A stretch of 64,000 nt of DNA from Turneriella sp942492915. GTDB taxonomy: Bacteria > Spirochaetota > Leptospiria > Turneriellales > Turneriellaceae. Made by a program: the position numbers and the translations under genes. The stretch spans positions 2,356,001 through 2,420,000 of the forward strand of contig OW818662.1 of assembly GCA_942492915.1 (NCBI GenBank), read 5' to 3'. Below the pieces are notes generated by a model. The model ran no database searches. It worked only from the letters and a program-made list of their open reading frames with translations, and was not told where the DNA came from. Within the stretch, counting starts at the first letter, position 1, and each line of letters starts with the position of its first letter. Below, piece after piece: positions 8,818 through 16,862 of this stretch.

Positions 8818-8847
8818 TGTCTTACCTCGAAATTTTTCATCTGCACG

Positions 8848-9165
8848 CTATCGTAAACCAGGAAATGCATCGACGTACTTTATCGTGACGTCGGGAAATG
8901 AATCGACGAACTGTATTTTAGTATCGGGAAAAGAATCGACCACGTGCCAAAGCCCGCACTTGTCTGGAAAAGAAGTGACCTGCTTTACCTTGAGGTCGGG
9001 AAACGACGAGACAATTTTTACTTTTACGTCAGGGAACGAATTAACTATCTTGATGCGTCCGTAGAGTTTTTTGCCTTTGAAAGTGCAGTCACTGCTGACG
9101 GCCTTTGCGTCAACGACACCAGCGAACATGAACAGTATGATGATTACAGACAGTGCTTTTTTCAT
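8848..9165 (-). CDS. Secreted SFPD-repeat protein, putative 7(1) septoil knot domain
   Basis: A 105-residue protein with a clear signal peptide (MKKALSVIIILFMFAGVVDA). The mature part is built of six tandem 10-14-residue units on the pattern V-x-[ST]-F-P-D-x-K-[VI]: 'VNSFPDVKVK', 'VSSFPDLKVK', 'VTSFPDKCGLW', 'VDSFPDTKIQ', 'VDSFPDVTIK', 'VDAFPGLR'. Two cysteines (in 'SSDCTF' and 'DKCGLW') could form a disulfide. From memory it resembles small proteins annotated as '7(1) septoil knot domain-containing', a fold with an exceptionally complex topological knot; I cannot verify that here. An intrinsic terminator from the upstream gene lies just before its start, so it probably has its own promoter. 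Confidence 0.75.
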   Translation of the reverse strand: MKKALSVIIILFMFAGVVDAKAVSSDCTFKGKKLYGRIKIVNSFPDVKVKIVSSFPDLKVKQVTSFPDKCGLWHVVDSFPDTKIQFVDSFPDVTIKYVDAFPGLR

Positions 9166-9176
9166 AGTAGAGCGCT

Positions 9177-9221
9177 AAAAAGCATCTGGCGGTAATGCAC
9201 GAAGCATTAACCGCCCGATGC
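9177..9221 (-). terminator. Rho-independent terminator after the YidB-like gene
   Basis: On the minus strand a long stem (GCATC, mismatch, GGCGGT with one bulged base, AATGC and the complementary arm) is followed by TTTTT. It lies between the YidB-like gene and the SFPD-repeat gene and would end the former's transcript. Confidence 0.75.
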
Positions 9222-9227
9222 ACAATA

Positions 9228-9650
9228 TCAGCCGCCTGTGCGCGATTGAATATTTTTCAGAAACTTCACCGCTGCAGCAGCGATGCCGTTTTCGGGTTCT
9301 TTGCCATCTGGTGTCAGCTTGTCGATAATCTGCGGCAGCAGGTTTGACAGCGCCTGAGGAATCTCAGATGCTTTCATTTTCGCCTGTTCTGCGAGTTCTT
9401 CAATACGCTGAACGCCGAGCGCTTCTTTGATCTTCTCGGGGTTGATCGGCTGGTTTTCACCTGTGCCTATCCATGAAGAGACGGTGTCTTTCAGACCCTT
9501 CTCTTTCAGCGATGCGATGATACCGTCGAGCTGCGCTTTGCGCTCGTCAGATACCAGTGATGCAACTAATCCCTCAAGTTTCTCTTTGCCTACATTGATC
9601 TGGCTGCTCGCCTGATCGATGTACTTCTGTATGTCTTCTTGTATACTCAT
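9228..9650 (-). CDS. YidB-like protein (DUF937 family)
   Basis: A 140-residue soluble protein, mostly helical and without signal peptide. The segment 'GLKDTVSSWIGTGENQPINPEKIKEALG' and the later 'LPQIIDKLTPDGKEP' are the characteristic motifs of the YidB/DUF937 family. Its function is unknown. It is flanked by an intrinsic terminator downstream and a long quasi-palindrome upstream, so it is probably a single-gene transcript. Confidence 0.85.
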   Translation of the reverse strand: MSIQEDIQKYIDQASSQINVGKEKLEGLVASLVSDERKAQLDGIIASLKEKGLKDTVSSWIGTGENQPINPEKIKEALGVQRIEELAEQAKMKASEIPQALSNLLPQIIDKLTPDGKEPENGIAAAAVKFLKNIQSRTGG

Positions 9651-9698
9651 AGTCGGCCAACCTGTAGCGCCGTGCGGTGAAGCATAGCAAATTTCGTG

Positions 9699-9741
9699 GT
9701 GAGCGAGCAGTAATTCCCTGGGCGAGTTACTGCCCGCTCAC
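9699..9741. repeat. Quasi-palindrome at the end of the 9738-10040 gene
   Basis: GTGAGCG and GCAGTAA pair with TTACTGC and CGCTCAC around a 13-base loop, interrupted by one unpaired base on each side. The stop codon of the gene at 9738 lies in the right arm. No U-tract follows. Confidence 0.5.
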
Positions 9742-10040
9742 TTCAATATTTTACCACCAAAACGGTGAATGATACGTTCGAGCTCTCGCTCCACCTCGCC
9801 GCGAAAGAAGCCATGCGTAAATGCCACCTTTTCGTTGGTTTTTGTCGCCGTAAATGTTTCGTCTTGCTGGCTGATCGTGTAGGTAAATTCTGTCACACCC
9901 ATTTTTTCAAAGGCGATACGCGCTTCTGTTGCCGTCAGGGTCATCTTTGCGAACTTGCCGAGTTCGCCTTTACCCAATGCCCGCTCGATTTTGCGCATGA
10001 ATTTGTCCGGAGTATCGCCGGTGACAGTGAAGCCTTTCAT
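9738..10040 (-). CDS. Conserved-looking small protein, unknown function
   Basis: About 100 residues starting MKGFTVTGDTPDKFMRKIER. An ATG 21 bases upstream (10061) would add seven residues and has an AGGTG close before it, so the start is uncertain. It has no signal peptide or membrane segment. The predicted layout is a basic helix (about 11-35), a beta-rich middle ('EFTYTISQQDETFTATKTNEK') and a C-terminal helix with basic ends ('VERELERIIHRFGGK'). I do not recognise the family. Confidence 0.65.
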   Translation of the reverse strand: MKGFTVTGDTPDKFMRKIERALGKGELGKFAKMTLTATEARIAFEKMGVTEFTYTISQQDETFTATKTNEKVAFTHGFFRGEVERELERIIHRFGGKILK

Positions 10041-10144
10041 GTTTGAGTATGCCGGTAGCATTCACCTCATGTCAACCGCGAAAAAAAGCAGTATGTGGTT
10101 TACGCGGTAAGGCGTTCGCCGATGCGCTATACCGATCACCCGCT

Positions 10145-11698
10145 ATGTTACGTAATTTGAGCCTGACTGCGCGCTTAAGCCTCATCTTCTTTGCTTTCAC
10201 TATGGTGAACATCATCTTATTCTGGTTAGCCACCGGCTCGAACCAGATGCGTTTGCTCGCTGAAAACGCGTCGCTGAAAATGCACCGCACCATTCTCACC
10301 TTTGAGCAAAAATTGCAGCAGGTGACGCGCAGCAATACCCTTGCTCAACGCGCCGATTTTTATCGCACTGCGGTGGCGCAACGCGTGGTAACTGAAATAC
10401 TGCAAACCGGAAAAGACACTTCAGGGTCAACACTCACCGAATATGATGTCGTTTCGTCGGCTAACCAGCTCTATCTCTCGTGGCCTCGCGCCGCAGACCG
10501 TACAGAACTCCCGGCTGCTGAGATGCAAAACGTGATAAAAACGCTCAGGTTGCGCGAATTCAACAACGAACCATTTTACAGCTTTCCCGATGTGCTGAAC
10601 TACCGGCTCACGGTTTACCTGCCGTTCGCCAACGACAGAGGACAAGACCTGCTCGTGCGCGCGGTCTTTACGCTCGAGTCGATGCGCACCGAGCTGAGGC
10701 GGTTGATGCGTATCGGCATATCGATAGTGTTTCTTCTGTTATTGATTCAGGCGGCACTCGGTGTTTTTCTCTATCGCCTGATTGTTCGCCCCTTACAAGA
10801 CCTGCAAAATGCCTCACAAATTACGGGGCGCGGCGAGTACTACCAGATTGACGGTTACGCAACGCGCCATGACGAGATCGGCACATTGGTCACGACCTTC
10901 AATAAAATGTCTACTGACATTCGCGACCAGAAAGAGACCATACGCAAAAACTTTGACGAGATACGCAACCGAGACGAGCAGATGCAGCACGAGCTGATGA
11001 TTGCGCAGCATATTCAGAAGAGCATCTTTCCCCGCGGAGAAAGTCCACACACAACTTCGCTCGAGTTTCGCCCGCTGTTCGCGGTTTCAGGTGACTTCTA
11101 TGACGTGTACCGGTTTGCCGACGGTAGCGCCGGATACCTCGTCTGCGATGCATCGGGCCACGGCGTGCCGGCTGCGCTGCTCACAATGATGGCTAAATCT
11201 GCGTTTGCTAATTTCGTTCAGATTCACGCTGAACCGGGTAAGGTGATGCAGCTCGTAAATCAACACCTCGCAGAATCTCTCGAAATGACGGGGCAATATT
11301 TGACGGCATTCTATGTGCGCGTCTACGCAGACCACATTGCGTACTGCAACGCAACACACCCCGAGCCAATTCTGCTGGGCAGCGGAAACAACGAGATGCA
11401 ATCGTTGAAGTCGAACGGATTCTACGTGGGCATGCTTGCCGAACCGCCATTTGCATTCGAATCGGTGGTGTTACCGACTGAGCGAGGCGCCAAACTTTTT
11501 ATCTTCACCGACGGTATTACCGAGGCGCGCAACTCAGCCGCCGAGCTTTACGGCACGGCGCGCGTCACGGCGGCAATGAGCAATATGACGGGCCTCTCTG
11601 CCGTCGCGGCACGCGACAGCCTGCTCAAAGATCTCGCCACATTCTGCGGTGATACCCCGCCCGACGACGACCTGACTCTCATTGTGATTGAGGTGTGA
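10145..11698 (+). CDS. HAMP-domain PP2C phosphatase (SpoIIE/RsbU type)
   Basis: A membrane-bound serine/threonine phosphatase of the type that acts on anti-sigma-factor antagonists. I start at ATG 10145 (517 residues) because it opens a good signal anchor ('LSLTARLSLIFFAFTMVNII'). A periplasmic sensor region (about 35-185) follows, then a second membrane segment (about 189-212), a HAMP domain ('RPLQDLQNASQITGRGEY', about 213-265) and a helical linker. The SpoIIE domain shows 'SGDFYDVYRF', 'VCDASGHGVPAALLTMM', 'FIFTDGITEARN' and 'PPDDDLTLIVIEV', which hold the metal-binding aspartates. No anti-sigma or STAS gene is next to it. Its stop overlaps the next start (TGATG), opening an operon that runs to uvrB. 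Confidence 0.92.
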   Translation: MLRNLSLTARLSLIFFAFTMVNIILFWLATGSNQMRLLAENASLKMHRTILTFEQKLQQVTRSNTLAQRADFYRTAVAQRVVTEILQTGKDTSGSTLTEYDVVSSANQLYLSWPRAADRTELPAAEMQNVIKTLRLREFNNEPFYSFPDVLNYRLTVYLPFANDRGQDLLVRAVFTLESMRTELRRLMRIGISIVFLLLLIQAALGVFLYRLIVRPLQDLQNASQITGRGEYYQIDGYATRHDEIGTLVTTFNKMSTDIRDQKETIRKNFDEIRNRDEQMQHELMIAQHIQKSIFPRGESPHTTSLEFRPLFAVSGDFYDVYRFADGSAGYLVCDASGHGVPAALLTMMAKSAFANFVQIHAEPGKVMQLVNQHLAESLEMTGQYLTAFYVRVYADHIAYCNATHPEPILLGSGNNEMQSLKSNGFYVGMLAEPPFAFESVVLPTERGAKLFIFTDGITEARNSAAELYGTARVTAAMSNMTGLSAVAARDSLLKDLATFCGDTPPDDDLTLIVIEV

Positions 11699-13170
11699 TG
11701 CAGTTCATCCTGCGCGCAAGACAATCTGGCCTTGTTTCTGCAATTCTACTGGCTGCGGCAGGCATCGTTGTCGCGACTACGCTGCTCACAACAGTCGCGC
11801 GCCTGAGAATGTTTGAGCTACGCGATAATCTGCAGGCTTCAAATGAAAAAGACGATGATCTGCGCAACGCCTCGCTGCTATCGAGGCTTGCTCTTATCAA
11901 CCAACGGGCGTTCAGCGGCAACCGTGAGAACGCGTCAGCTTACAAACAAGAAGCCGAAAGCGCACTGATTGCCATAAGGCAGACGCGCACCGACACAAGG
12001 CAGGCAACGTTGATAGACCGCGCGGCTTTGCCAGTGCTCAACGGGTTCAACCTCGTCATCGGCCTGCCGCGCCTCAAAATCGGTAAAACACCAGAAGAAG
12101 AGCGCGTGCTCGATCTGGCCTTCCAGTTTGAATCTTTTCGCGAATACAACAAAGCAATACGCGGCTACGATGTCTATGTAAACGAGTTCAGCGTCACACG
12201 CGAACAACGCGATTTTGCGCTGCTTCACCGCGGATTCTGCCACGCAATGGTTGGCCACAATGAAGAGGCACTCGCGGATTTTAAGAATGTTGCGGCTGAC
12301 CCTCTGTCGCGTAATTCTGCGATCGCGAACCGGCTTGTGTTGTTTTTGACAGAACTCAACCGTAAAATCAGACAAATTGAAGCTGTGCAAGACCCGTCAC
12401 GCCGCGGCGAACTTTATTACGAAGCCGCTGCCTACATGAAAGCCCTGGAGAACTTTGCGCTCGTCGATAGCTCGAAACAATCTGACAAAGTACGCTTTTT
12501 AAAGGCGCGTTCCCTCGAAGAGACGGGCAGTACGCAAGAGGCGGTTAAGATCTATCGGACTCTCGTCAAGACCTCGGGAAATTCAGTTTTTGCTTTGAAC
12601 GCCAACAGGCGAATGTACTTGCTCGGCACCTTTTTAGGTAACGATGTGCAGCTGACGCAAGAATCAAAAAAGAATTCTGAAACAGTCATTAAAGACAAAG
12701 AATTTATCACGGTCTTCGCCAAATTGGAAAAATCTGCGACACAGCTTCACTCCGAAGCCAAAAAAGCAGATGAACAAGAGGCCGAAGAACTAAGATCCGT
12801 GCAGAAACTGGTACTTCCAGAATCCGCACCACCTGTCGCGGAGCCGCCACCGGTCGCCACCCCGCCGGCGCCAACGTCGGTCCCGATCGCCCCGCCGGCT
12901 GTCCCGAAAAGCGACACGCCGAATTTACGTAGCGAGAAAGTTGCCCAGAAAGCGGCAGCGCTTGAACCAGAGAAAAAAGAAGCACTTATAAAGAAACAAG
13001 AAGATAAAATCGACAAGCTGACGATGGCCGATGGCAACGTCTTTTACGGAGTCGTATTCAAAGAAACACCCGACACGGTTTTTCTGTACTCGGTGCTGGG
13101 AAACCTCGAACTGCAAAAAAGCAACGTGGCTAAACGCGAGAAAGTACCCGCCAAATCTGCGCTCAAATGA
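11698..13170 (+). CDS. Membrane-anchored TPR-like protein, unknown function
   Basis: A 490-residue protein with one N-terminal membrane segment (about 10-32), so a large periplasmic or anchored domain is expected. Residues about 135-300 carry helix pairs with TPR-like spacing ('FESFREYNKAIRGYDVYVNEF', 'LEETGSTQEAVKIYRTLVK'). A proline/alanine/valine-rich linker (about 375-405) leads to a lysine/glutamate-rich helix and then a short C-terminal beta domain ('KLTMADGNVFYGVVFKETPDTVFLYSVLG'). I start at the ATG rather than the GTG three bases earlier because it overlaps the phosphatase stop. The next gene also overlaps (ATGA). Confidence 0.8.
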   Translation: MQFILRARQSGLVSAILLAAAGIVVATTLLTTVARLRMFELRDNLQASNEKDDDLRNASLLSRLALINQRAFSGNRENASAYKQEAESALIAIRQTRTDTRQATLIDRAALPVLNGFNLVIGLPRLKIGKTPEEERVLDLAFQFESFREYNKAIRGYDVYVNEFSVTREQRDFALLHRGFCHAMVGHNEEALADFKNVAADPLSRNSAIANRLVLFLTELNRKIRQIEAVQDPSRRGELYYEAAAYMKALENFALVDSSKQSDKVRFLKARSLEETGSTQEAVKIYRTLVKTSGNSVFALNANRRMYLLGTFLGNDVQLTQESKKNSETVIKDKEFITVFAKLEKSATQLHSEAKKADEQEAEELRSVQKLVLPESAPPVAEPPPVATPPAPTSVPIAPPAVPKSDTPNLRSEKVAQKAAALEPEKKEALIKKQEDKIDKLTMADGNVFYGVVFKETPDTVFLYSVLGNLELQKSNVAKREKVPAKSALK

Positions 13171-13931
13171 AGCGGATCATGACATTCATATTGGCGGCGG
13201 CCACGTGTGTCGGCGCGGCAGATATACAAGCTGGCAAACACTATGACTTCTTTCAGAAAAACGGTCAGAACGTACTCGGTGCCGAAGTACTGGCCGAAAC
13301 CCCGGTGGACTATACGATTCGCCTCGCGTACGTACCAACACCCATAAAAATTCTCAAGGCAAACCTCATCGAACGGCCAAAACTCTCTGCAACGCAGCCA
13401 CACGTGTCAAGAGGCGTAGAATTGCGGCGTGACTTCGTGTTGTATGGCGCCGTCGCCTACGGGGCTTTCAACAGCGGTACGGTCGCCTCGATTTTTCGAT
13501 CGGGCTACCGTATTTCTGCAGGTGCCGATTGGCTGCCACTGCAAAAGCCCTTCTGGCGCATTCATGCGGTCACAGCAACAGTTGCTTTCAGCCGCTTTGC
13601 AGAATCTCCGCGCTACATTCAAATTGTCGATCTGCACGTGGGCCCCAGATTCTTTCTGGGGCAATGGAATTACCTGGGCACGGGATTTTATGCTTCGCCT
13701 CTCGTAGGACTCGCATACGTGAACCTGCATGGATATACCTTTGATTCGAGCTACTTAAACCTGACAACGCTTGCCGCCTTGCAGGCCGAGAGGCGTCTCG
13801 GCCCTGTTTCAATCATCGTTCAGGTTACTGCAAATTCCCTGTTCGATAAATCTCAAGTCTTCACTTCGACCGCATTAGGCCTTGCAGTAAGCTATCCGCT
13901 GACAGCGGGTGCCGGGCAATTATATGATTAG
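13167..13931 (+). CDS. Exported, probably outer-membrane beta-barrel-like protein
   Basis: A 254-residue protein with a signal peptide (MKRIMTFILAAATCVGAADIQA). The first 60 mature residues again contain a 'KNGQNVLGAEVLAETPVDYTI' module resembling the C-terminal beta module of the preceding gene product. After that come alternating hydrophobic strands with aromatic ends ('YGAVAYGAFNSGTV', 'FFLGQWNYLGTGFYASPLVGLAYVN', 'TALGLAVSYPLTAGAGQLYD'), the pattern of an outer-membrane barrel. No precise family recognised. It overlaps both neighbours in the operon by a few bases. Confidence 0.75.
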   Translation: MKRIMTFILAAATCVGAADIQAGKHYDFFQKNGQNVLGAEVLAETPVDYTIRLAYVPTPIKILKANLIERPKLSATQPHVSRGVELRRDFVLYGAVAYGAFNSGTVASIFRSGYRISAGADWLPLQKPFWRIHAVTATVAFSRFAESPRYIQIVDLHVGPRFFLGQWNYLGTGFYASPLVGLAYVNLHGYTFDSSYLNLTTLAALQAERRLGPVSIIVQVTANSLFDKSQVFTSTALGLAVSYPLTAGAGQLYD

Positions 13932-14277
13932 AGCGCGCGAAAAATACGAAGATTTGAAGAACCTGATCGCCCTGTCGGTAATCATTATTCTGATCGGCGG
14001 TATCGTGTTTGCATTTCTCTACCGCAACATTCGTATGGCGATCGTTAGCTATGAGATCGAACGCCTCAAGAAAGATCGCAAAGCAATCTATATCGAAACC
14101 GAAGAGCTGCGCCTTCAGGTCGCCCGCCACTCGTCGGCCGACCGCATGGAGAAACTCTTTCGCGAGAAATATGGTTTCTTACCTGTAGAAGTAAGCCAAA
14201 AAATCAGCACGTATGTCTTGCCACAATTCGATGCCAAACCCACTGCGGATGCAGACGCGTCACAAACCCACAAATGA
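13924..14277 (+). CDS. FtsB/DivIC-family septum formation protein (likely)
   Basis: A 117-residue single-pass protein starting MIRAREKYEDLKNL. It has one membrane segment (about 13-35), then a coiled coil ('IRMAIVSYEIERLKKDRKAIYIETEELRLQ' region, about 38-70) and a short conserved-type tail ('REKYGFLPVEVS'). This is the FtsB/FtsL/DivIC architecture of the divisome subcomplex that activates septal peptidoglycan synthesis. The 'L-F-R-E-K-Y-G' element matches DivIC-type proteins. The start lies inside the preceding gene and the stop overlaps uvrB (ATGA), so expression is coupled to both. Confidence 0.78.
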   Translation: MIRAREKYEDLKNLIALSVIIILIGGIVFAFLYRNIRMAIVSYEIERLKKDRKAIYIETEELRLQVARHSSADRMEKLFREKYGFLPVEVSQKISTYVLPQFDAKPTADADASQTHK

Positions 14278-16253
14278 AATTCAAACTTCAGGCCCCCTAT
14301 TCGCCGGCCGGTGACCAACCAACGGCCATTGCCGAACTGACCGAAGCCCTCACACCAAAAGACGCCAAAGCGACCCTGATCGGTGTTACCGGTTCGGGAA
14401 AAACCATGACCATGGCCGCCGTGGTAGAAAAACTACAGCGGCCAACCCTCGTCATTACGCACAATAAATCCCTCGCGGCACAGCTCTACCGTGAATTCAG
14501 CGAATTTTTCCCCGAAAATGCCGTCGAATACTTCATCAGCTATTATGACTATTACCAACCGGAAGCATATGTACCCGTTACCGACACCTATATAGAGAAA
14601 GAATCGTCGATCAATGACGAGATCGATCGCCTGCGCCTGCGGGCAACTGCTTCACTGATCGAACGCAACGACGTGATCATCGTCGCTTCAGTAAGCTGCA
14701 TTTACGGCCTCGGCTCACCTGAAACCTATAAAGACTCAGTATTGATGATCGACACTGCGGTCAAAACCGGCCGGGACGAACTGATGTCACGGCTGATGCG
14801 CATGCAGTACTCGCGTAACGACACCGAACTGTCGCAGGGTAGGTTTCGCGTGCGAGGCGACGTCATTGATATATTTCCGGCTTACGCAAATGAACCCTAT
14901 CGTATTGAATTCTTTGGCAGCGAAATTGAATCAATACATAAGTTTGATATTACAACGGGCAAGAAGAAAGAGTCGTTGCGTCGCATCGCGGTCTACCCCG
15001 CTAAACACTTTATCACTTCACCCGCAACGCTAGAATCTGCAGTAGAAGAAATGAAACGCGAGCTAGATGAACAACTCGAGAATTTCAAGCGCTTGAACAA
15101 ACCGCTCGAAGCAGAACGCCTGAGACAACGCACAACCTACGATATGGAAATGCTCCGCGAAATGGGCTATTGCAGCGGTATTGAGAACTATTCGCGCATT
15201 CTTGTGGGCCGCGCCCCAGGGTCACGTCCCGAATGCCTCATCGATTATTTTCCCTCTGAAATGCTGGTCATTATTGACGAAAGCCACGTGACTATGCCAC
15301 AGATTGGCGCAATGTATGCCGGCGACAGAACCCGCAAACAGACACTCGTCGACTTCGGCTTTCGACTGCCCTGCGCGTTAGATAACCGACCCCTTAAATT
15401 CGAAGAATTCGAGACGCTTGCCCACAACGTGCTCTATGTCTCGGCAACACCAGCGCAGTATGAACTGCAACGGAGCGATGCGCACGTTGAGCAGATTATC
15501 CGCCCTACCGGGCTGCTTGACCCGGTCGTGCAGATTCATGGCAGCGAAGGACAGATTGACCACCTGATACTCGAGATTGAAAAGCGCACGCGTTCGAATG
15601 AACGTGTGCTGGTTACCACATTAACAAAAAAGATGGCTGAAGAGCTCACCGATTACCTAACCAAGGCTTCGATTCGCGTGCGCTACCTGCACTCTGATAT
15701 CGACTCACTCGAACGTTTAGAGATTTTGCGCGACCTGCGCAAGGGTGTTTTCGACGTGCTCGTCGGCATAAACCTGCTGCGCGAAGGTCTTGACTTGCCT
15801 GAAGTTTCCCTCGTCGCCATTCTCGACGCCGACAAAGAAGGTTTCTTGCGCTCTCACCGCTCGCTCATTCAAACCATGGGGCGCGCCGCTCGAAATGTTA
15901 ACGGCACGGTGATTCTATACGCCGACAACATGACCGATTCGATGAAGAGCGCGATCTCAGAGACAGAACGCCGCCGCACAATTCAATTCGAACACAACCA
16001 GAAACACGGCATCACCCCGCAGACTATTAAGAAAGAAATCAAAGATTTCGTCGAACGAGAGAAACAGCTCGACGAACAGCACTGGAAGCGCGTCGAAGAG
16101 AATCTGCATGAATTCTCGCGCAAGAAATTCAAATCAGCTGACGCCTGGAAAAAAGCCATCGAAAAGGCCATGTTCGACGCCGCAAAGCAGCTGAATTTCG
16201 AGCGAGCAGCCGAGCTCAGAGATATTCTGAAAGCAGAGCCAGATCAGGCCTGA
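14274..16253 (+). CDS. uvrB: Excinuclease ABC subunit B
   Basis: DNA-damage recognition helicase of nucleotide excision repair, which receives DNA from UvrA and recruits UvrC. At 659 residues it is full length. Motifs: Walker A GVTGSGKT (about residues 37-44), the beta-hairpin motif 'YYDYYQPEAYVP' (about 92-103), helicase motif II DESH, the SAT-like 'VSATPAQYE', 'VGINLLREGLDLPEVSLVAILDADKEGFLRS' and 'QTMGRAARN' (motifs V-VI), and a C-terminal UVR domain (about 620-655). It is last in an operon with an FtsB-like gene; its stop abuts the stop of convergent trpG. Confidence 0.98.
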   Translation: MKFKLQAPYSPAGDQPTAIAELTEALTPKDAKATLIGVTGSGKTMTMAAVVEKLQRPTLVITHNKSLAAQLYREFSEFFPENAVEYFISYYDYYQPEAYVPVTDTYIEKESSINDEIDRLRLRATASLIERNDVIIVASVSCIYGLGSPETYKDSVLMIDTAVKTGRDELMSRLMRMQYSRNDTELSQGRFRVRGDVIDIFPAYANEPYRIEFFGSEIESIHKFDITTGKKKESLRRIAVYPAKHFITSPATLESAVEEMKRELDEQLENFKRLNKPLEAERLRQRTTYDMEMLREMGYCSGIENYSRILVGRAPGSRPECLIDYFPSEMLVIIDESHVTMPQIGAMYAGDRTRKQTLVDFGFRLPCALDNRPLKFEEFETLAHNVLYVSATPAQYELQRSDAHVEQIIRPTGLLDPVVQIHGSEGQIDHLILEIEKRTRSNERVLVTTLTKKMAEELTDYLTKASIRVRYLHSDIDSLERLEILRDLRKGVFDVLVGINLLREGLDLPEVSLVAILDADKEGFLRSHRSLIQTMGRAARNVNGTVILYADNMTDSMKSAISETERRRTIQFEHNQKHGITPQTIKKEIKDFVEREKQLDEQHWKRVEENLHEFSRKKFKSADAWKKAIEKAMFDAAKQLNFERAAELRDILKAEPDQA

Positions 16254-16862
16254 TCATTTACCGAGGAGAAAATTTTGCAGCATCTTGTGGCCGCCTTCGG
16301 TCGCAAAAGATTCGGGATGAAACTGTATTCCCTCGACGGGCAGCGTCTTATGCCTGAGCCCCATGATCTCACCGTCAGTCGTGGTACGCGCGGTGATGGT
16401 GAGCACCGAAGGCAATGTCGATTCTTCAGCAATAAGACTGTGGTAACGCATCACCTCGATGCCCTGCGGCAGGTCGGCAAATACGCCCAGTGAATCATGA
16501 CTGATCGGCGAAGTTTTCCCGTGCATCGGCACCGCTGCTTTCACCACACGCCCGCCGAATACGTGCGCGATGCCCTGCATTCCGAGGCAGACGCCAAGCA
16601 CCCGCTGGTGTTTCGCCGGTTTCTGCAATATCTGGGTGCAAACCCCGAAATATTTTTCATCGGCCGGGTTTCCGGGGCCAGGCGATATGATGATTCTGTC
16701 GTAGTTGTCGCTTTTCAGATCAGCGTAGGATTTTTCATCGTTCCGCACCACATCGACAGTAAACGCATTGCCGCTGCTTCCCAGAATTTCTCCCACATAC
16801 TGGTAGAGATTGTATGTAAACGAATCATAGTTGTCGACGATCAAAACTTTCATAGTGGTCAC
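16254..16862 (-). CDS. trpG: Anthranilate/aminodeoxychorismate synthase glutaminase subunit
   Basis: Class I glutamine amidotransferase that supplies ammonia to the chorismate-using partner encoded upstream. 202 residues. Motifs: N-terminal 'LIVDNYDSFTYNLYQY', oxyanion 'SPGPGNP', nucleophile cysteine in GVCLGMQGIAHVFGG (about residue 93), and histidine-glutamate in 'GIQFHPESFAT' (about 180). The gene overlaps the trpE-like gene by 4 bases, the usual arrangement for a heterodimer. TrpG and PabA cannot be separated by sequence, and one protein serves both pathways in some bacteria. Confidence 0.93.
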   Translation of the reverse strand: MTTMKVLIVDNYDSFTYNLYQYVGEILGSSGNAFTVDVVRNDEKSYADLKSDNYDRIIISPGPGNPADEKYFGVCTQILQKPAKHQRVLGVCLGMQGIAHVFGGRVVKAAVPMHGKTSPISHDSLGVFADLPQGIEVMRYHSLIAEESTLPSVLTITARTTTDGEIMGLRHKTLPVEGIQFHPESFATEGGHKMLQNFLLGK

